Below, one piece after another: positions 45,832 to 56,791 of a stretch of DNA of 64,000 nucleotides. A model generated the notes under the pieces. That model was not told the origin of the DNA. It ran no database searches and saw only the letters and a program-made list of their open reading frames with translations. Position 1 is the stretch's first letter, and each line of letters begins with the position of its first letter. The DNA is from Rhabditoides inermis (lineage: Eukaryota > Nematoda > Chromadorea > Rhabditida > Rhabditidae): positions 33,501 to 97,500 of the forward strand of contig CAWZYM010000298.1 of assembly GCA_963966185.1 (NCBI GenBank), in the 5' to 3' direction. The translations under genes and the position numbers were made by a program.

Positions 45832-47081
45832 GGCGAATGGATGCCGGCAGCCCGCCGCGCCCCGCTTTTGTACAAAAGGACGGCATGCTAATCACCGAAA
45901 CTCGCGCGATTTGCAATGCGAAATGAATTAGGCAGTGGTGCATTATAGAACTCAATTTGGAAGCCAAATTTCCATGTAAAAAGCAAAAGTGATGATATAA
46001 TACAAATGAGGGGTACTGTAGAATACATACCGGAGGGGTGGCTCAGTGGATGTGTGTTCGTCTCCCGGTCTCAAGTTCCTGAGTGATAGACATTTATCTC
46101 TTCCTTCGTTTCTCCTCGGAATCAACCATTCTTGCGAAATTCATACAGTCCCTGTGGTGTGGCAATCTCTCATAACAGTCAGAACGGAATTAAGAAAGAC
46201 GTCTAAAACAAGCCTCGCACAGTCTTAAAAGTCCGCGGGGCTCTCTCATTAAACAATTATTATTTGTTGCACTCCCGGATACCCCGGACGAGTGCTTTCC
46301 AAAAAGTACCAGTGTTTGACACTGAGCGAACTCAGGTCAGAACTCTCGGCGTACCTTGAGTACTGGGTTAAAAACCGACGACGACAATGTGCTTTGCCTG
46401 TTGTGTGGTAGCCTCGCGCTATCCGCGCCGGGTTCGTGTCACGTGCAAAAGATAACGCGAAGTGAGAGAGCGGAGCAGACACGCAGAGATTAGCCGTGGC
46501 GCGTAGTAATAGTGATTTGGAGCGTCCTCACGAAGAATCTAATTGGGTGCACAGTGCAATGAAGCGGCGCAGGCGGTGGGCGGGGCCAAGCGGGCGAGAG
46601 AGTGAGAGCGCGCAGACGACGAGGGGAAGACGAGAGAGCGCGCGCAGACAACAAGAGTGATGCACCTCAGCTCAACATTCGCGCGCGCTTCTCTACCGTT
46701 CTCTTCTGTAAAACCGTTCTCTATGTGCGCGACGTAAACCCGGCGCGAATTTGCCGCGGCCAGCTTCTAGATACGCTGACTGATGGCGCGACATCAGTGG
46801 TTGTCCACTAGTGCGCCGCTCGCACATTCGTGTTGGCAAGTTGTGCCTCATCATTGCCCTCGCGCGCGTGATGAGGTTGCTTGCAACATGTTTTGGGTGC
46901 ACCGCAATCCTGCGCCTGCAGGGTTGGCGGCGCAGGCGCTCACCGCCCGCGCCGTTGGGTTAGACTGAGAGGTTCTAATTGCTGCAACTTTCGCCTTTCT
47001 CTTTGTGCTGTAGTTTTGTTGTTCTCTTATTTTTTTTGTTTCATATTTGTGTATAAATATTTGATAACATTTTCTGAGTGA
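45832..47081. other. Intergenic with repeat-derived sequence
   Basis: 46026-46080 (GGTGGCTCAGTGGATG...) looks tRNA-derived. 46100-46228 reads PVVWQSLITVRTELRKTSKT, resembling the very end of LINE-type polyproteins. 46425-46449 and 46728-46750 share an inverted CGCGCCGGGTT phrase, hinting at another small DNA element. No intact gene seen. Confidence 0.4.
46020..46230 (+). mobile_element. Possible SINE or LINE-tail remnant
   Basis: A tRNA-like head (GGTGGCTCAGTGG) is followed within 80 bp by a protein-like tail, VVWQSLITVRTELRK, typical of LINE 3' ends. SINEs often join a tRNA-derived head to a LINE 3' end. The copy is short and degraded, so this is tentative. Confidence 0.3.
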
Positions 47082-47533
47082 TGTCGGACGAGAAGGACGG
47101 CCGGCCGGTGAGTGTGGCGGAGGAGGCGAAGGACACGGCTCGTCAGAGCCATTCAGCCCGCGCAGTCGGGACGAGCCGGCTCGATCCATTCCAAGGGGCG
47201 GGGCTTGAGGGAAAAGGGGCGGGGCTTGGTCCCAAGTGGAAAATTAATACTGTAACTTGGGTGATTCGCTGATAAAGTTTGTAGTTTATTTTGTGGTTTG
47301 TATTCATCGTTTTCAAGTTGTGTTCATTTTAATATAATAAGAGTTCACCTAGCTGCGTGTTTCATTCGTTCTTAAATGTTACGATATTGTTTTTACGCGT
47401 CATTGAATGATAATCCGTTATGGTTTTCTTTTTCGTTTTTTTTTAAATAACGGTTACCGTTATTACCGGTTACCGTTGTTAACGTTTTGTTCGTTATTCA
47501 AACTCATATTTAAGGTACAAGTGTGCGTCAGAT

Positions 47534-48227
47534 ATGGGCAAGGAGAAGGACTGCAACTCCTCAGGGAACGAGTGAGATTTTTGTTGTTGTTTTTTTCTTG
47601 ATTTAGCATTTATATAATGTAATACGGTGATTGTTTGCATGTCTAGGGATCCCGGCGATGTGGGTGCGACGTCATCAAGTACAAAGAGTGTGCAGATGAA
47701 GGTTAAGTGAGTATTTCTTGTCTATGTGTTATTCGTTAAAACATGAATATTCATGAGTTTGTGTGTTGCAGGGTGAAGCACAACCACGTTTCGAAGCGAG
47801 ATGAGAGGAGCGACGGCAACCGACGGATGAGATCCTCTGCTCCATCAAAGAATTCGTGAGTCAAGCAAAGTTGTATTGTGATATAATGGAAAGAACTTCT
47901 CATTGTTTTTTCACTTCATGTGTGTTGCAGGAAACTGGCTCTTGCCAAGCAGAAGGCCGCCAAAAGGAAGGCCGCCAAGATGCAGGCCGCCAAGATGCAG
48001 GCCGCCAAGATGAAGATCATCACGGAGAATATATCTAAAGGGTGTGTTTTTTTGTTCTATAAATACAAGTTTTTGTTTGTGGTTTTTATGAATGTGCGGA
48101 TATGAGTTTTTTTTTATTTGTTGATAAATGTTTTTAATTTGTGTGTTACAGAGTGCGACCGGAGTCTGGTGTGGATGAGGGAGAGCAGGCAGACAATCAT
48201 CAACAAGATCTTCAGTGAGTGCAACGA

Positions 48228-48270
<43 letters not shown>

Positions 48271-51200
48271 TGGTCGGACTAATAATGTTGTCTCTTCATT
48301 ATGGTGATGATACGTTGCAGGAAAATGGGCGATGATCAAGACTGCGGAGACGGAGGCGACAACGTGTCGTCAACTTTCGTGTTGAAAGAAGAAGAAGAAC
48401 TTGATGAGTGAGTGTCTTATGAATGATCGGTTATGAATGTAAGAATTATATATTTTTTCTTGTAATTATGTTGTTGTAGAAACGGACATTAATGAATAAG
48501 TGAACGTTTATGACGTCATGTTTGTTACAGGGTTCTGTGTACCGTGATGCAGTCTCATGGAGAACAACCCGGTGTTGACGAAGCACAGCCTCAGTGAGTT
48601 ACATTTGATTATTTGGTTTTATCATGAAGATGGTTGTAAGAATTATATTGTTTCGTAAGTACGTAGATGTTGTTATGGTTGTTTTTCCAATACTTGTTTA
48701 CGATAATGTTTATGTTACAGGCAGCAGTCCGACGAGCTCCCGGTCGAGCAGCCAACGCCGCATGGCGAATCCGAGAGCGTGAATGGAGCCGACATGTAAG
48801 TACATCTTTTTTTTATAATTGTTAATGAATAGTATTTATAGTGATCTGGCCCCGCCACCTCCTGCTTCACTGGATGAAGCGAGGCAGCGTGCCGTGGACA
48901 ACATCGAACCTCTCTTCGAGGAGAAGAACTCGACCAGGTATGATGACTTATTACATTTTAATGAATAATAGTTGTTACTTCTTTTTTCTTTTTTTAAATT
49001 CACCATCTTGCTGATGTACTCTATATTTATTGTTTACCATACTAGTTCAGGGGGTACTACCAGAGGCGGAAGAGAAAGAGGGAATCGGCAACAAGTGGCG
49101 AGAACGAAGAGGGCGAACCTATGGAGGTGGACAGCGTCAGCGACAGGTGAGTCTTTATGATAATGTTATTTTGGGTGATTGTTTACATTTTGAATAGTGT
49201 TGTATATGCTTGGTATAACTTAAAATACATTTCATTTTCATGTATGGGACTCAACAAGGGTGAAGGGGAGGGAGGAGGAAGATTTTTTGTCACGTTTCTA
49301 AATTAAATACTTTGTCGTGTTTTAAATCAAGTATTTAGTCCCTCGACTTCTTTCGCGCGTTGTAGTAGTGCGAGTAGGTCTGCAGTGCAAACCCAGTCCT
49401 TGAATATATTGTCGAGTCGTCAGATTCAGATGGTACACAATGGTAAAACATTTGTGTTGAATATTCAAGGTAATGGGTTGTCTTCGGTGGGTTCAGATGA
49501 CCAGCAACAACAAGCAGCGCAGGCTCGGCCCCCCGTGGGTGCGCAGCAGCGTGCGCTCCCAAAACAGCAACAGCAAGCAGTGCAGGCTCGGCCCCCCGTG
49601 GGTGCGCAGCAGCAACAGCGAGCAGTGCAGGCTCGGCCCCCCGTGGGTGCGCAGCAGCAACATCAAGCAGTGCAGGCTCGGCCCCCCGTGGGTGCGCAGC
49701 AGCAACAACAAGTAGCGCAGGCTCGGCCCTTCGTGGGTGCGCAGCAGCGTGCGCTTCCGTACATGCCAGAGGATGAGAATGTACAGAAAGGCAAAGAGTA
49801 TTTATTAACTGCTATTCCGCTTCTCGAGCAGACCATGAACTTTGTTGAACTGTCTGTGACTCATCTTCATGCCGGTTGGGATTGCAGAAAGATCATTGGG
49901 GAATTAATCGGTCTCAATCAGACGCTTTTCAAGGGGGCTCAGGTTCTGAAGAGGTTGCACGACATCATTGATGCCAATGAAGTTGGGAAAAATAGTGGAA
50001 TTGACATTATGTCTCCTGCTGTTCAGAAGCAGCTTGACTCCTTAAGAGCATCGAACGCTGCCCAGAAGAAGCTGATCAAAGCAAGTCGTGCGAGAGATGC
50101 ACGTGAAGCCGAAAAGATTGCCAAGCGCATCGCACAAGTTGCCCCGCGGAAACTGCTGACTTTTGAGCGATCATCCACTTCCTGGAAGCGAGAGCTCATC
50201 AAGCGCTGCTATCGTCATTTGTGCAAGGTGGCGACAACTTCGCAGGGGAGGGATGTGATCATCACGGGTTTGATGGTTAAGAATGATTTCCCGATAACTG
50301 TAACTCGCCCACCCCCTATGAATCCGAAAGAGGATATAGCATTTTGTGAGAGGTTTAATATCTCAGGCAAAGCTCGTAGTGGTATGAAGAAGGTCATGGC
50401 GGGTCTGGGTCACTACCCATTTGCCCCAGATCATGCTGTGCGCTCTGAGAGAGTCTCTGCCACGTCTCCGTTTCAGTACGACATACGTGATGTTGATGTG
50501 CAGGTGGAAGAGTTGCGCAACGGGGGTTTGACTACTGTGACGAAACAGTACTTGACCGCAAATCTGCTAGATATTGAAGGTTGTCTGCAGATTAGATTGC
50601 AAGATCTCGCAGACTCGAATCAGTTACTTGTTGAGGGAGTGTTTGCGGATAAGATTGTTCTGGGTGTTGGCGGAGACAAAGGAGGAGATTCCGAGAAGAT
50701 GGTGGTGTGGATAGCGAACAGGTCGAACCCGAATTCGGTGTTCAATTTGCTGATCACGTCTATGTACTTCGGAGAAGAGTCATACCATCTCCTTGATCAG
50801 CTTATGAGACCCGCTTTCGAGCAAGTCAACAAGCTACAGGGAACTACTGTGAAGGTTGTTGTGCATGGTAAGGAGCTCAGACTGAAGTATGAACTCCGAT
50901 TGGTGGGCGATTTTGTGTACCAATACACCGTTCTGGGACACAGAAGTGTGAACGCCAAGGAGGACTGCCTGTTGTGCAAGAAGGACAAGATTCTCCTTGT
51001 CAAGGAACATGCCGTAAGGTTTCCTGCTCGTACTCTTGATGAGTATCATCGGCTAGCTGATGCGCGAGAACCTGGTAAACCCGGCGAGTTGTCCGTCGAT
51101 CATAAGCCATTGATTGATATCGATCTGAGAAACGTGGTGCCAGCAAGCCTTCACATATTCATGAAGCTCGGCATCATCATCTTGGATAAGATGAAGAAAT

Positions 51201-52327
51201 TGGCGCGTGACAAAGACCTAGATGACCGTCAGTTACCTGATCTGAAGAGTCTTAGTACTAAAGCACAGAAGATGAAGAAATTGAAGGAGTACAATGACTC
51301 TATCAACGTCTTGCAATCGGATATGATCGGGTGTGAGGAAGAGATCAGCGATGCCGAACTGGTGACTCGCATTTGTGCAGAGCTGAAGAGCAATGACATC
51401 ACCAAACGCATCAGAGTACCTAAGTGTGCGAAGGCGAGGGCGGAGAAGATTTGTGCTTACGAGGACAAGTGCCTCGGTATGCACAGAGATTTCCGTCGGC
51501 TTTCCCCTGATGTGATCCAGCAGGTTCTGTGCTCCTCATGCGAGAAGTCCGGTGTTGAGACATGGCTGCACTACATTTGCGAGTGCGTAATCATCAAGGA
51601 CGTCATAGACGACTATAACGATGCGGACTATGTGTGCAACTTGAAGTGCAAAGAGGTTCTGAGTGAAAGTTCGTTTCGGGATACTGTGGAGCAGGCGAAG
51701 AGAGAGGCGGAAACCAACCTGGAGTTGACCGCTGATGCTCTGAAGATGAAAATCTCAGAGCGCGACGGCCTGTCGGACGACATGTCGTTTGCTGACGGCC
51801 CGACGGGCCTTGAGCTCAATCGGCGCCTTCAGGCAGTTGGTGCTGATCAGCGTGCCTTCTTCCAGGTTTTCACAGGAAACCACACGATGAAGTTTCTCGA
51901 TCCTAAGAATGTGGACACAGTATGGGGATTCATCGATGAGACAGAAGAGGTGAAAAAATGGAAAAGCCTCATGTATCATGCGAGTCGCATTGTCAGCTCC
52001 TCCAAGGCAAAGTTCTTGGAAAAGACCGATATCACACTGCTCGAGTCACATATCTCGCGTTTCTTTGCGCTGCTGTCTGAGTTGGAGCCAGAGATGCGGC
52101 TTTCTCCTAAGCTGCATTTCTTGCGTCACCACGTGATGCAGTATGTGCGCTTGCACAAGACATGGGGACTGCTATCAGAGCAACCCATCGAAGCGCTGCA
52201 TGCCTTGCTCAATTACTGCTATGCGCGCTACCGCTGTCTCCGCAACAAGCACAAGAAGCTGAAGGCCAGGCTGTCTGGGCTCATCATCCGCATGAGGGAG
52301 CACGACCAAACTGTACTCGACGTCTGA
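47534..52327 (+). CDS. Large transposase-like protein of unknown function (about 12 exons, about 1,250 aa)
   Basis: Ten or so small upstream exons are joined by clear GTGAGT donors and GTTACAG/GTTGCAG acceptors. They encode a charged low-complexity N-terminus: MGKEKDCNSSGNE, an AAKMQ repeat (KAAKMQAAKMQAAKMK), acidic stretches and a nuclear-localisation-like QRRKRKRE. The last exon, 49366-52327, encodes about 985 residues. It begins with five or six tandem QARPPVGAQQQ-type repeats, then a globular region with LGVGGDKGGDSEKM, a FGEESYHLL segment, LVGDFVYQYTVLG, CLLC, LHIFMKLGIIILDKM, two CxxC pairs (CSSCEKSG) and the end LSEQPIEALHALLNY. GGDKGG, GDY/F-like, CxxC, and EQ.IEALHA occur in that order in large, uncharacterised, transposon-like animal protein families; a DDE-type nuclease core is possible but unproven. 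An extra 5' exon may start at 47081 (MSDEKDGRP). AATAAA lies at about 52365. Confidence 0.75.
48229..48269. repeat. (TA)n microsatellite in intron
   Basis: About 20 TA units in the intron after the exon ending NHQQDLQ of the transposase-like gene. A similar tract at 56591-56631 lies in an intron of the TCP11-like gene. Confidence 0.95.
49500..49750 (+). repeat. Coding tandem repeat (45-63 bp units) in the transposase-like gene
   Basis: GCAGGCTCGGCCCCCCGTGG begins units at about 49518, 49581, 49629, 49674 and 49719, each ending in GGTGCGCAGCAGC. Unit lengths are 63, 48, 45 and 45 bp, all multiples of three, so the frame is kept. It encodes the Gln/Pro-rich spacer between the small exons' product and the globular domain. 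Confidence 0.9.
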
Positions 52328-52421
52328 TGTGGTGTGTTCGAAAACTGTTATTGTATATAAATGGTTAATAAATGATCACGTTATTGCTAAATATTTTTCA
52401 TCAATATCGAAATTTATTAAC

Positions 52422-53210
52422 ATGAAAGTTGCAGTAACCAGTATTTTCAGTGAGGCGAACCGTTCCGATGACGGAGTCAGCCGAGGGCGTGGGAGAGGCG
52501 GAGGAAGCAGTGTTCGTGGAGGACGCGGTGGCAGTGGATGCCGCGGACGCGGTGGCAGTGTCTACTACCGCGGACGAGGTGGCGGCAGCGGGTACCGCGG
52601 ACGAGGTGGCGGCAGTGGAGGCGGAAGTCGTGGAGAGAGACGAGGCGGGTTTCGGGGCGGAGTGAGTGGATTCGGCGGTGGGCGAGCTGAGTTCGGAGGA
52701 GGAGGACGAGGAGCGTTGGGCGCCGGCCGTGGCGGGTCTGATAGTGGACGCGGCGGAGTGAGTGGTTTCGGCGCTGGGCGAGGAGCTTTCGGAGGAGGAG
52801 GACAAGATGTGTTCGGCAGCGGAGGACGAGGTGCGTTCGGCGGAGGAGGACGAGGTGCGTTCGGAGGAGGAGGACCAGGAGCGTACGCAGGAGGGCGTGC
52901 GGAGTTTGGAGGAGGAGCGTTGTTCGCCGGCCGTGGCGGGTCCGTTAGTGGTGCCGTCGGAGTGGGTGGATTCGGCACTGTGCGAGGATCGTTTGGAGGA
53001 GGACAAGATGTGTCCGGCGTAGGAGCGTACGCCAGTGGGCGCGGCGCCGGATACGGTTTGGGAGGAGCGTTTGCCCAAGAAGATGGGAGAGGAGGAGCCG
53101 GTCTGCGTGATGCCCATGGCGGGCTTTTCCAGCAGCACTTCTTACTTCAACAGAAGATGCTCGAGCAGCATAGTAGGATGCTGGACATCTATGAGAAACA
53201 TTATTTCTGA
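52422..53210 (+). CDS. RGG/Gly-rich protein with C-terminal helix, about 262 aa
   Basis: ATG at 52422 starts MKVAVTSIFSEANRSDDG, then about 200 residues of RGG, RGRGGG and FGGGGR repeats, and finally a non-repetitive tail QHFLLQQKMLEQHSRMLDIY ending EKHYF at 53210. RGG boxes usually bind RNA and are targets of arginine methylation; an RNA-binding role is inferred only. The Gln-rich end predicts a short coiled coil. It lies 95 bp after the stop of the transposase-like gene on the same strand, with AATAAA at about 52365 between them, a spacing like that in nematode operons. A TTTTCAG at 52443-52449 could be a trans-splice acceptor, but splicing there would remove the ATG. Other frames over the repeat are also open, which is expected from GGAGGAGGACGAGG composition. 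Confidence 0.6.
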   Translation: MKVAVTSIFSEANRSDDGVSRGRGRGGGSSVRGGRGGSGCRGRGGSVYYRGRGGGSGYRGRGGGSGGGSRGERRGGFRGGVSGFGGGRAEFGGGGRGALGAGRGGSDSGRGGVSGFGAGRGAFGGGGQDVFGSGGRGAFGGGGRGAFGGGGPGAYAGGRAEFGGGALFAGRGGSVSGAVGVGGFGTVRGSFGGGQDVSGVGAYASGRGAGYGLGGAFAQEDGRGGAGLRDAHGGLFQQHFLLQQKMLEQHSRMLDIYEKHYF

Positions 53211-53423
53211 TTGGGTCAGTTCGTGTAATAATATTATGGGTTTGTTATGTTCTTGTTACGTTGTTGGAATTGATTGTTGATCGGCGTTTTGGATTCCTGT
53301 GAATAAAATAGTTATTTATACAATTGTGTTGCGTCAGTTTTCGAATATATATGCGTTGATACCGCTCATATATCTACTTTTTCTCAAATTTGGAAAAAAA
53401 TTGTTTCCAGGTTCAGGTGCGTC
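53211..53423. other. Short intergenic interval
   Basis: AATAAA at about 53302 ends the upstream gene; a TTTCCAG acceptor at 53404-53410 precedes the next ATG and could be a cis or trans splice acceptor. Confidence 0.5.
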
Positions 53424-54402
53424 ATGACGGAAATACGTCATGAAGACGTGGTACACGATTGGATGATGGTATGTCACAATTCACAATTGTTAGACATTTA
53501 TGTTATATATCCATATACATTTCCCATATGTGCCTATTCATGTGGGTATTAATCCCTATGTTGATCACTAGTTTTAGGACTCAATCACTCATGTTATTAT
53601 TTTTTATATAATAATCTGTTAAGGAGTGTCCATGTACTCTATGCTCGTGGTCCGATTCGGAAGATTTAGATGGGGACAAGATGAGCCGCACTCACTTCGA
53701 CCACAAGGTATCATACATTATCACAATACTCATGTAGCAATTCATGTTATCAATTTGAGCGTGCTGTAAACGCGGTTTGTCTGTGTCTCGATGCAGCCCG
53801 CTCCTGGCCTCTCTCCCGTCACGTGCGCATCCTCAATGGAGTCGCCGAGATCATCCTCAGTCTGGACGGCTTCATTAAGCACTTCAACGACGTGAGATAT
53901 ATCGTCGTATTGTTTTTTTAATCATTACATTCTTTAAGGTGAAGAAGGTGCTCTCTGAAGAAGGCATCGCCAGTGTACGCATCGAGGTGTTGGCGGATGC
54001 GTTGGCCGAGATTCGCGTTGTCATTGAACCCCGTATCGATCTCCGACAGGTACAACTTTTCTAGAATACCGAGACATTCGTATTTCTAGAGCCGTGTCAC
54101 GATCGGAAGGAAGTCGCATGCAGACACGGTAGCGGAAATGGAAAGAACGCGATTGCTCCTACAGAGGGCTCTCGCAGAGAACACGCGGCCTCAAGATCTC
54201 CCAGCGTTCGACGAAAAAATTAGGCTGGCTACGATCAAGGTCTGCGAAGAGTGAGTGACTTATTTTCCGTATTTCATTACCTTTTTTTATTCTTTTCACA
54301 GGGAGCTCACTGAACAAGTAGAAGCGCAGCGTGTATTAAAGATCGTCAAATCTATCCTCGGAGACGCGCAGCATCAGGACGTGCGTCCCGAGGTGAGTGG
54401 GA

Positions 54403-54434
<32 letters not shown>

Positions 54435-54701
54435 AGAGGGGGGAGAGAGAGAGGGGTTGGGATTTGTGAATAGGCAAGGCAGGGTTCAGTTTCCATTGCT
54501 TGGTGACATTGTTTTGATTGGGGAGAGAGAGATGGGGTGGGGGAGAGGTTGTGATTTTGTAGTGTTTGTTCATTTTTAAAACCTATCTGGTTCAGGTCGA
54601 CTCCCCGTTGGAGCAGCGCGTCGAGAAGGCCCTGGACGTTGGCTCTCTGGAGGAGCTCCAGGCTGCGCAGCATCAGGACGTGCGTCCCGAGGTGAGTGGG
54701 A

Positions 54702-54735
<34 letters not shown>

Positions 54736-55004
54736 GGAGAGGGGGGAGAGAGAGAGGGGTTGGGATTTGTGAATAGGCAAGGCAGGGTTCAGTTTCCATT
54801 GCTTGGTGACATTGTTTTGATTGGGGAGAGAGAGATGGGGTGGGGGAGAGGTTGTGATTTTGTAGTGTTTGTTCATTTTTAAAACCTATCTGGTTCAGGT
54901 CGACTCCCCGTTGGAGCAGCGCGTCGAGAAGGCCCTGGACGTTGGCTCTCTGGAGGAGCTCCAGGCTGCGCAGCATCAGGACGTGCGTCCCGAGGTGAGT
55001 GGGA

Positions 55005-55037
<33 letters not shown>

Positions 55038-55300
55038 AGAGGGGGGAGAGAGAGAGGGGTTGGGATTTGTGAATAGGCAAGGCAGGGTTCAGTTTCCATT
55101 GCTTGGTGACATTGTTTTGATTGGGGAGAGAGAGATGGGGTGGGGGAGAGGTTGTGATTTTGTAGTGTTTGTTCATTTTTAAAACCTATCTGGTTCAGGT
55201 CGACTCCCCGTTGGAGCAGCGCGTCGAGAAGGCCTGGCGCAAGCGACCCGCAGTGGTGGACAACGAGACCAACTTCAGTCGCAAAAAGACTAAGAAATAG
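53424..55300 (+). CDS. Unknown protein with a tandemly repeated 32-residue exon
   Basis: ATG at 53424 (MTEIRHEDVVHDWMM), then ECPCTLCSWSDSEDLDGDKM, RHVRILNGVAEIILSLDGFI, KKVLSEEGIASVRIEVLADA, SRVTIGRKSHADTVAEMERT and ELTEQVEAQRVLKIVKSILG. The exon at 54596-54691 encodes VDSPLEQRVEKALDVGSLEE and LQAAQHQDVRPE (96 bp, phase 0). It occurs again, identically, at 54899-54994, and its first 12 codons restart in the final exon (55199-55300), which ends in a basic RKKTKK. The intervening introns are also near-identical copies. Mostly charged helix; two CxxC-like cysteines near the N-terminus; possible nuclear tail. One exon join (before RSWPLSRHVRI at about 53800) is uncertain. Family not recognised. 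Confidence 0.7.
54364..55210 (+). repeat. Tandem amplification of an exon plus intron, period about 300 bp
   Basis: The block 'CAGCATCAGGACGTGCGTCC...GAG | GTGAGTGG...GA repeat...GGTTCAG | GTCGACTCC' occurs three times; exon starts are at 54596, 54899 and 55199 (periods 303 and 300). The only clear differences are in GA/G run lengths. Very recent duplication, or an assembly artefact, are both possible. Confidence 0.9.
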
Positions 55301-55773
55301 AGGGGAAACGTGTAGTGTTGATTATTTCTGTGAATTTTTGTTGAGTTTGTGTTCGGAAAGTTGTTGCATTTGTGTTTGTTAATAAAAGCATAAATTATGT
55401 CCGTGGTTTATATACCTTTTTCTGTTTTATTCTATATACGATCAGGAAGTGGTCGTTATTTGTTTTTTATGTGGGAGTGAAAATAATGTTGTTTGTCGTA
55501 TATACCAAATTGCTATTGCTATGCGATCATTCATTCTCTTCGAAGTGGCTCGCATTCATCACTCATTTCAGAGCATGCGCTCTCGGTGCGGTCATAGCGT
55601 TGAGGTAAGTTAGTTGTCTCGGGTGCTCACGGCCCGAGCTCGATTCCCCTCGTGGGCGGAGTTTTTGCCAGCCTCTCGCACTAGTTGGCACACTGCCAAT
55701 TGGTCGCATTCTCTCCGCCCCAACGCCCCGCCCACTCCCGCAGACACGCGTTTTCCATTGTTCGAGTGCGCGA
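55301..55773. other. Intergenic, with a tRNA-like or SINE-like segment
   Basis: AATAAA at about 55381 ends the upstream gene. 55600-55680 contains GTGCTCACGGCCCGAGCTCG followed by ATTCCCC, which resembles a pol III B box, possibly a SINE. CG-rich sequence to 55770 is probably the promoter of the TCP11-like gene. Confidence 0.4.
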
Positions 55774-56558
55774 GTGACGAGCCGTGAGGAAGAAGATGCT
55801 CTGACTACCACCGCCGCCGAGGCGAGTGAGAAGAAGTGCGGGAAGCGCAAGCTGTCTCCGTCGTCGGAGCCGATTTCGATCGTCCGCCCTGAGGGCGACG
55901 ACGCCGCTCAGTCGTCACCCGGTCCCAGCAACGCCAACCTACCGTCCTGGGTCGCTGGTGAGTGATGAGTGATTGTTTATAATAGTATCTCTGTTGTTTT
56001 ATTATTTATCAGTAATTTAAAACAATGATATGTCCAGGGGCGTCTCCGGCCAAGTTCATCGCGCCCGACGAGGTGCTGAAGATGTCGATGAAAATGGACA
56101 ATCTCGCACTCGTCCACGAGATAGCCATCGACAAGAACTACAGGGTGGGTTTGTTTACTTGTTGTTGTTTACACTTGTTTACATTGTTTATTCATTTGTT
56201 CCAGATCAGCGAGGAGCCGGCGAACCCGATCGAGAAGGCCATCAAGGACAGCGTGCATCGGTGGGTGGTCGCCATATCGACTTATTGATTAATCGATTGC
56301 TCATTTAGCGCGTTTTTCGACCTTCTCCGGGAGGACCTGCAGAAGGAGCCACCGGTCTACGAGCACGCCTTCAACATGCTGATGGAGATCAAGAAGACGA
56401 TGCTCGACGACCTCATCACGGACAGGATGGGGCGGTTCCGCGCCGGTCAGTGGGAGAAGAGGCAAGGGCACAGGGGAAGATCGAACGATTAGTCTTTTTT
56501 GAGTGACATAGACGTGAATTCGTGAATGGTGTATGAAAAGGTATTTGTTATGAGGGAG

Positions 56559-56632
<74 letters not shown>

Positions 56633-56748
56633 GGAGAGTGTTCAGAGATCGACTCGACCCTGGACGAGTCGCGGATGCGCTCGCAGCTGGAGCAGGGACA
56701 GCTCCCTGTGCTCGTCATAGCCAGGATCATACTGCGTGAGTGCATTGC

Positions 56749-56791
<43 letters not shown>

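Noticed and set aside
52401..53138. 245-codon minus frame rich in Ser/Thr, and acidic plus frames at 52450-52665 and 52762-53022
   Set aside because: They are shadows of the RGG-coding repeat; the RGG frame alone has a sensible start and a non-repetitive C-terminus.
48000..53300. Terminal inverted repeats flanking the transposase-like gene
   Set aside because: I compared both sides by eye and found no matching ends or target duplication, so I did not annotate an active element.
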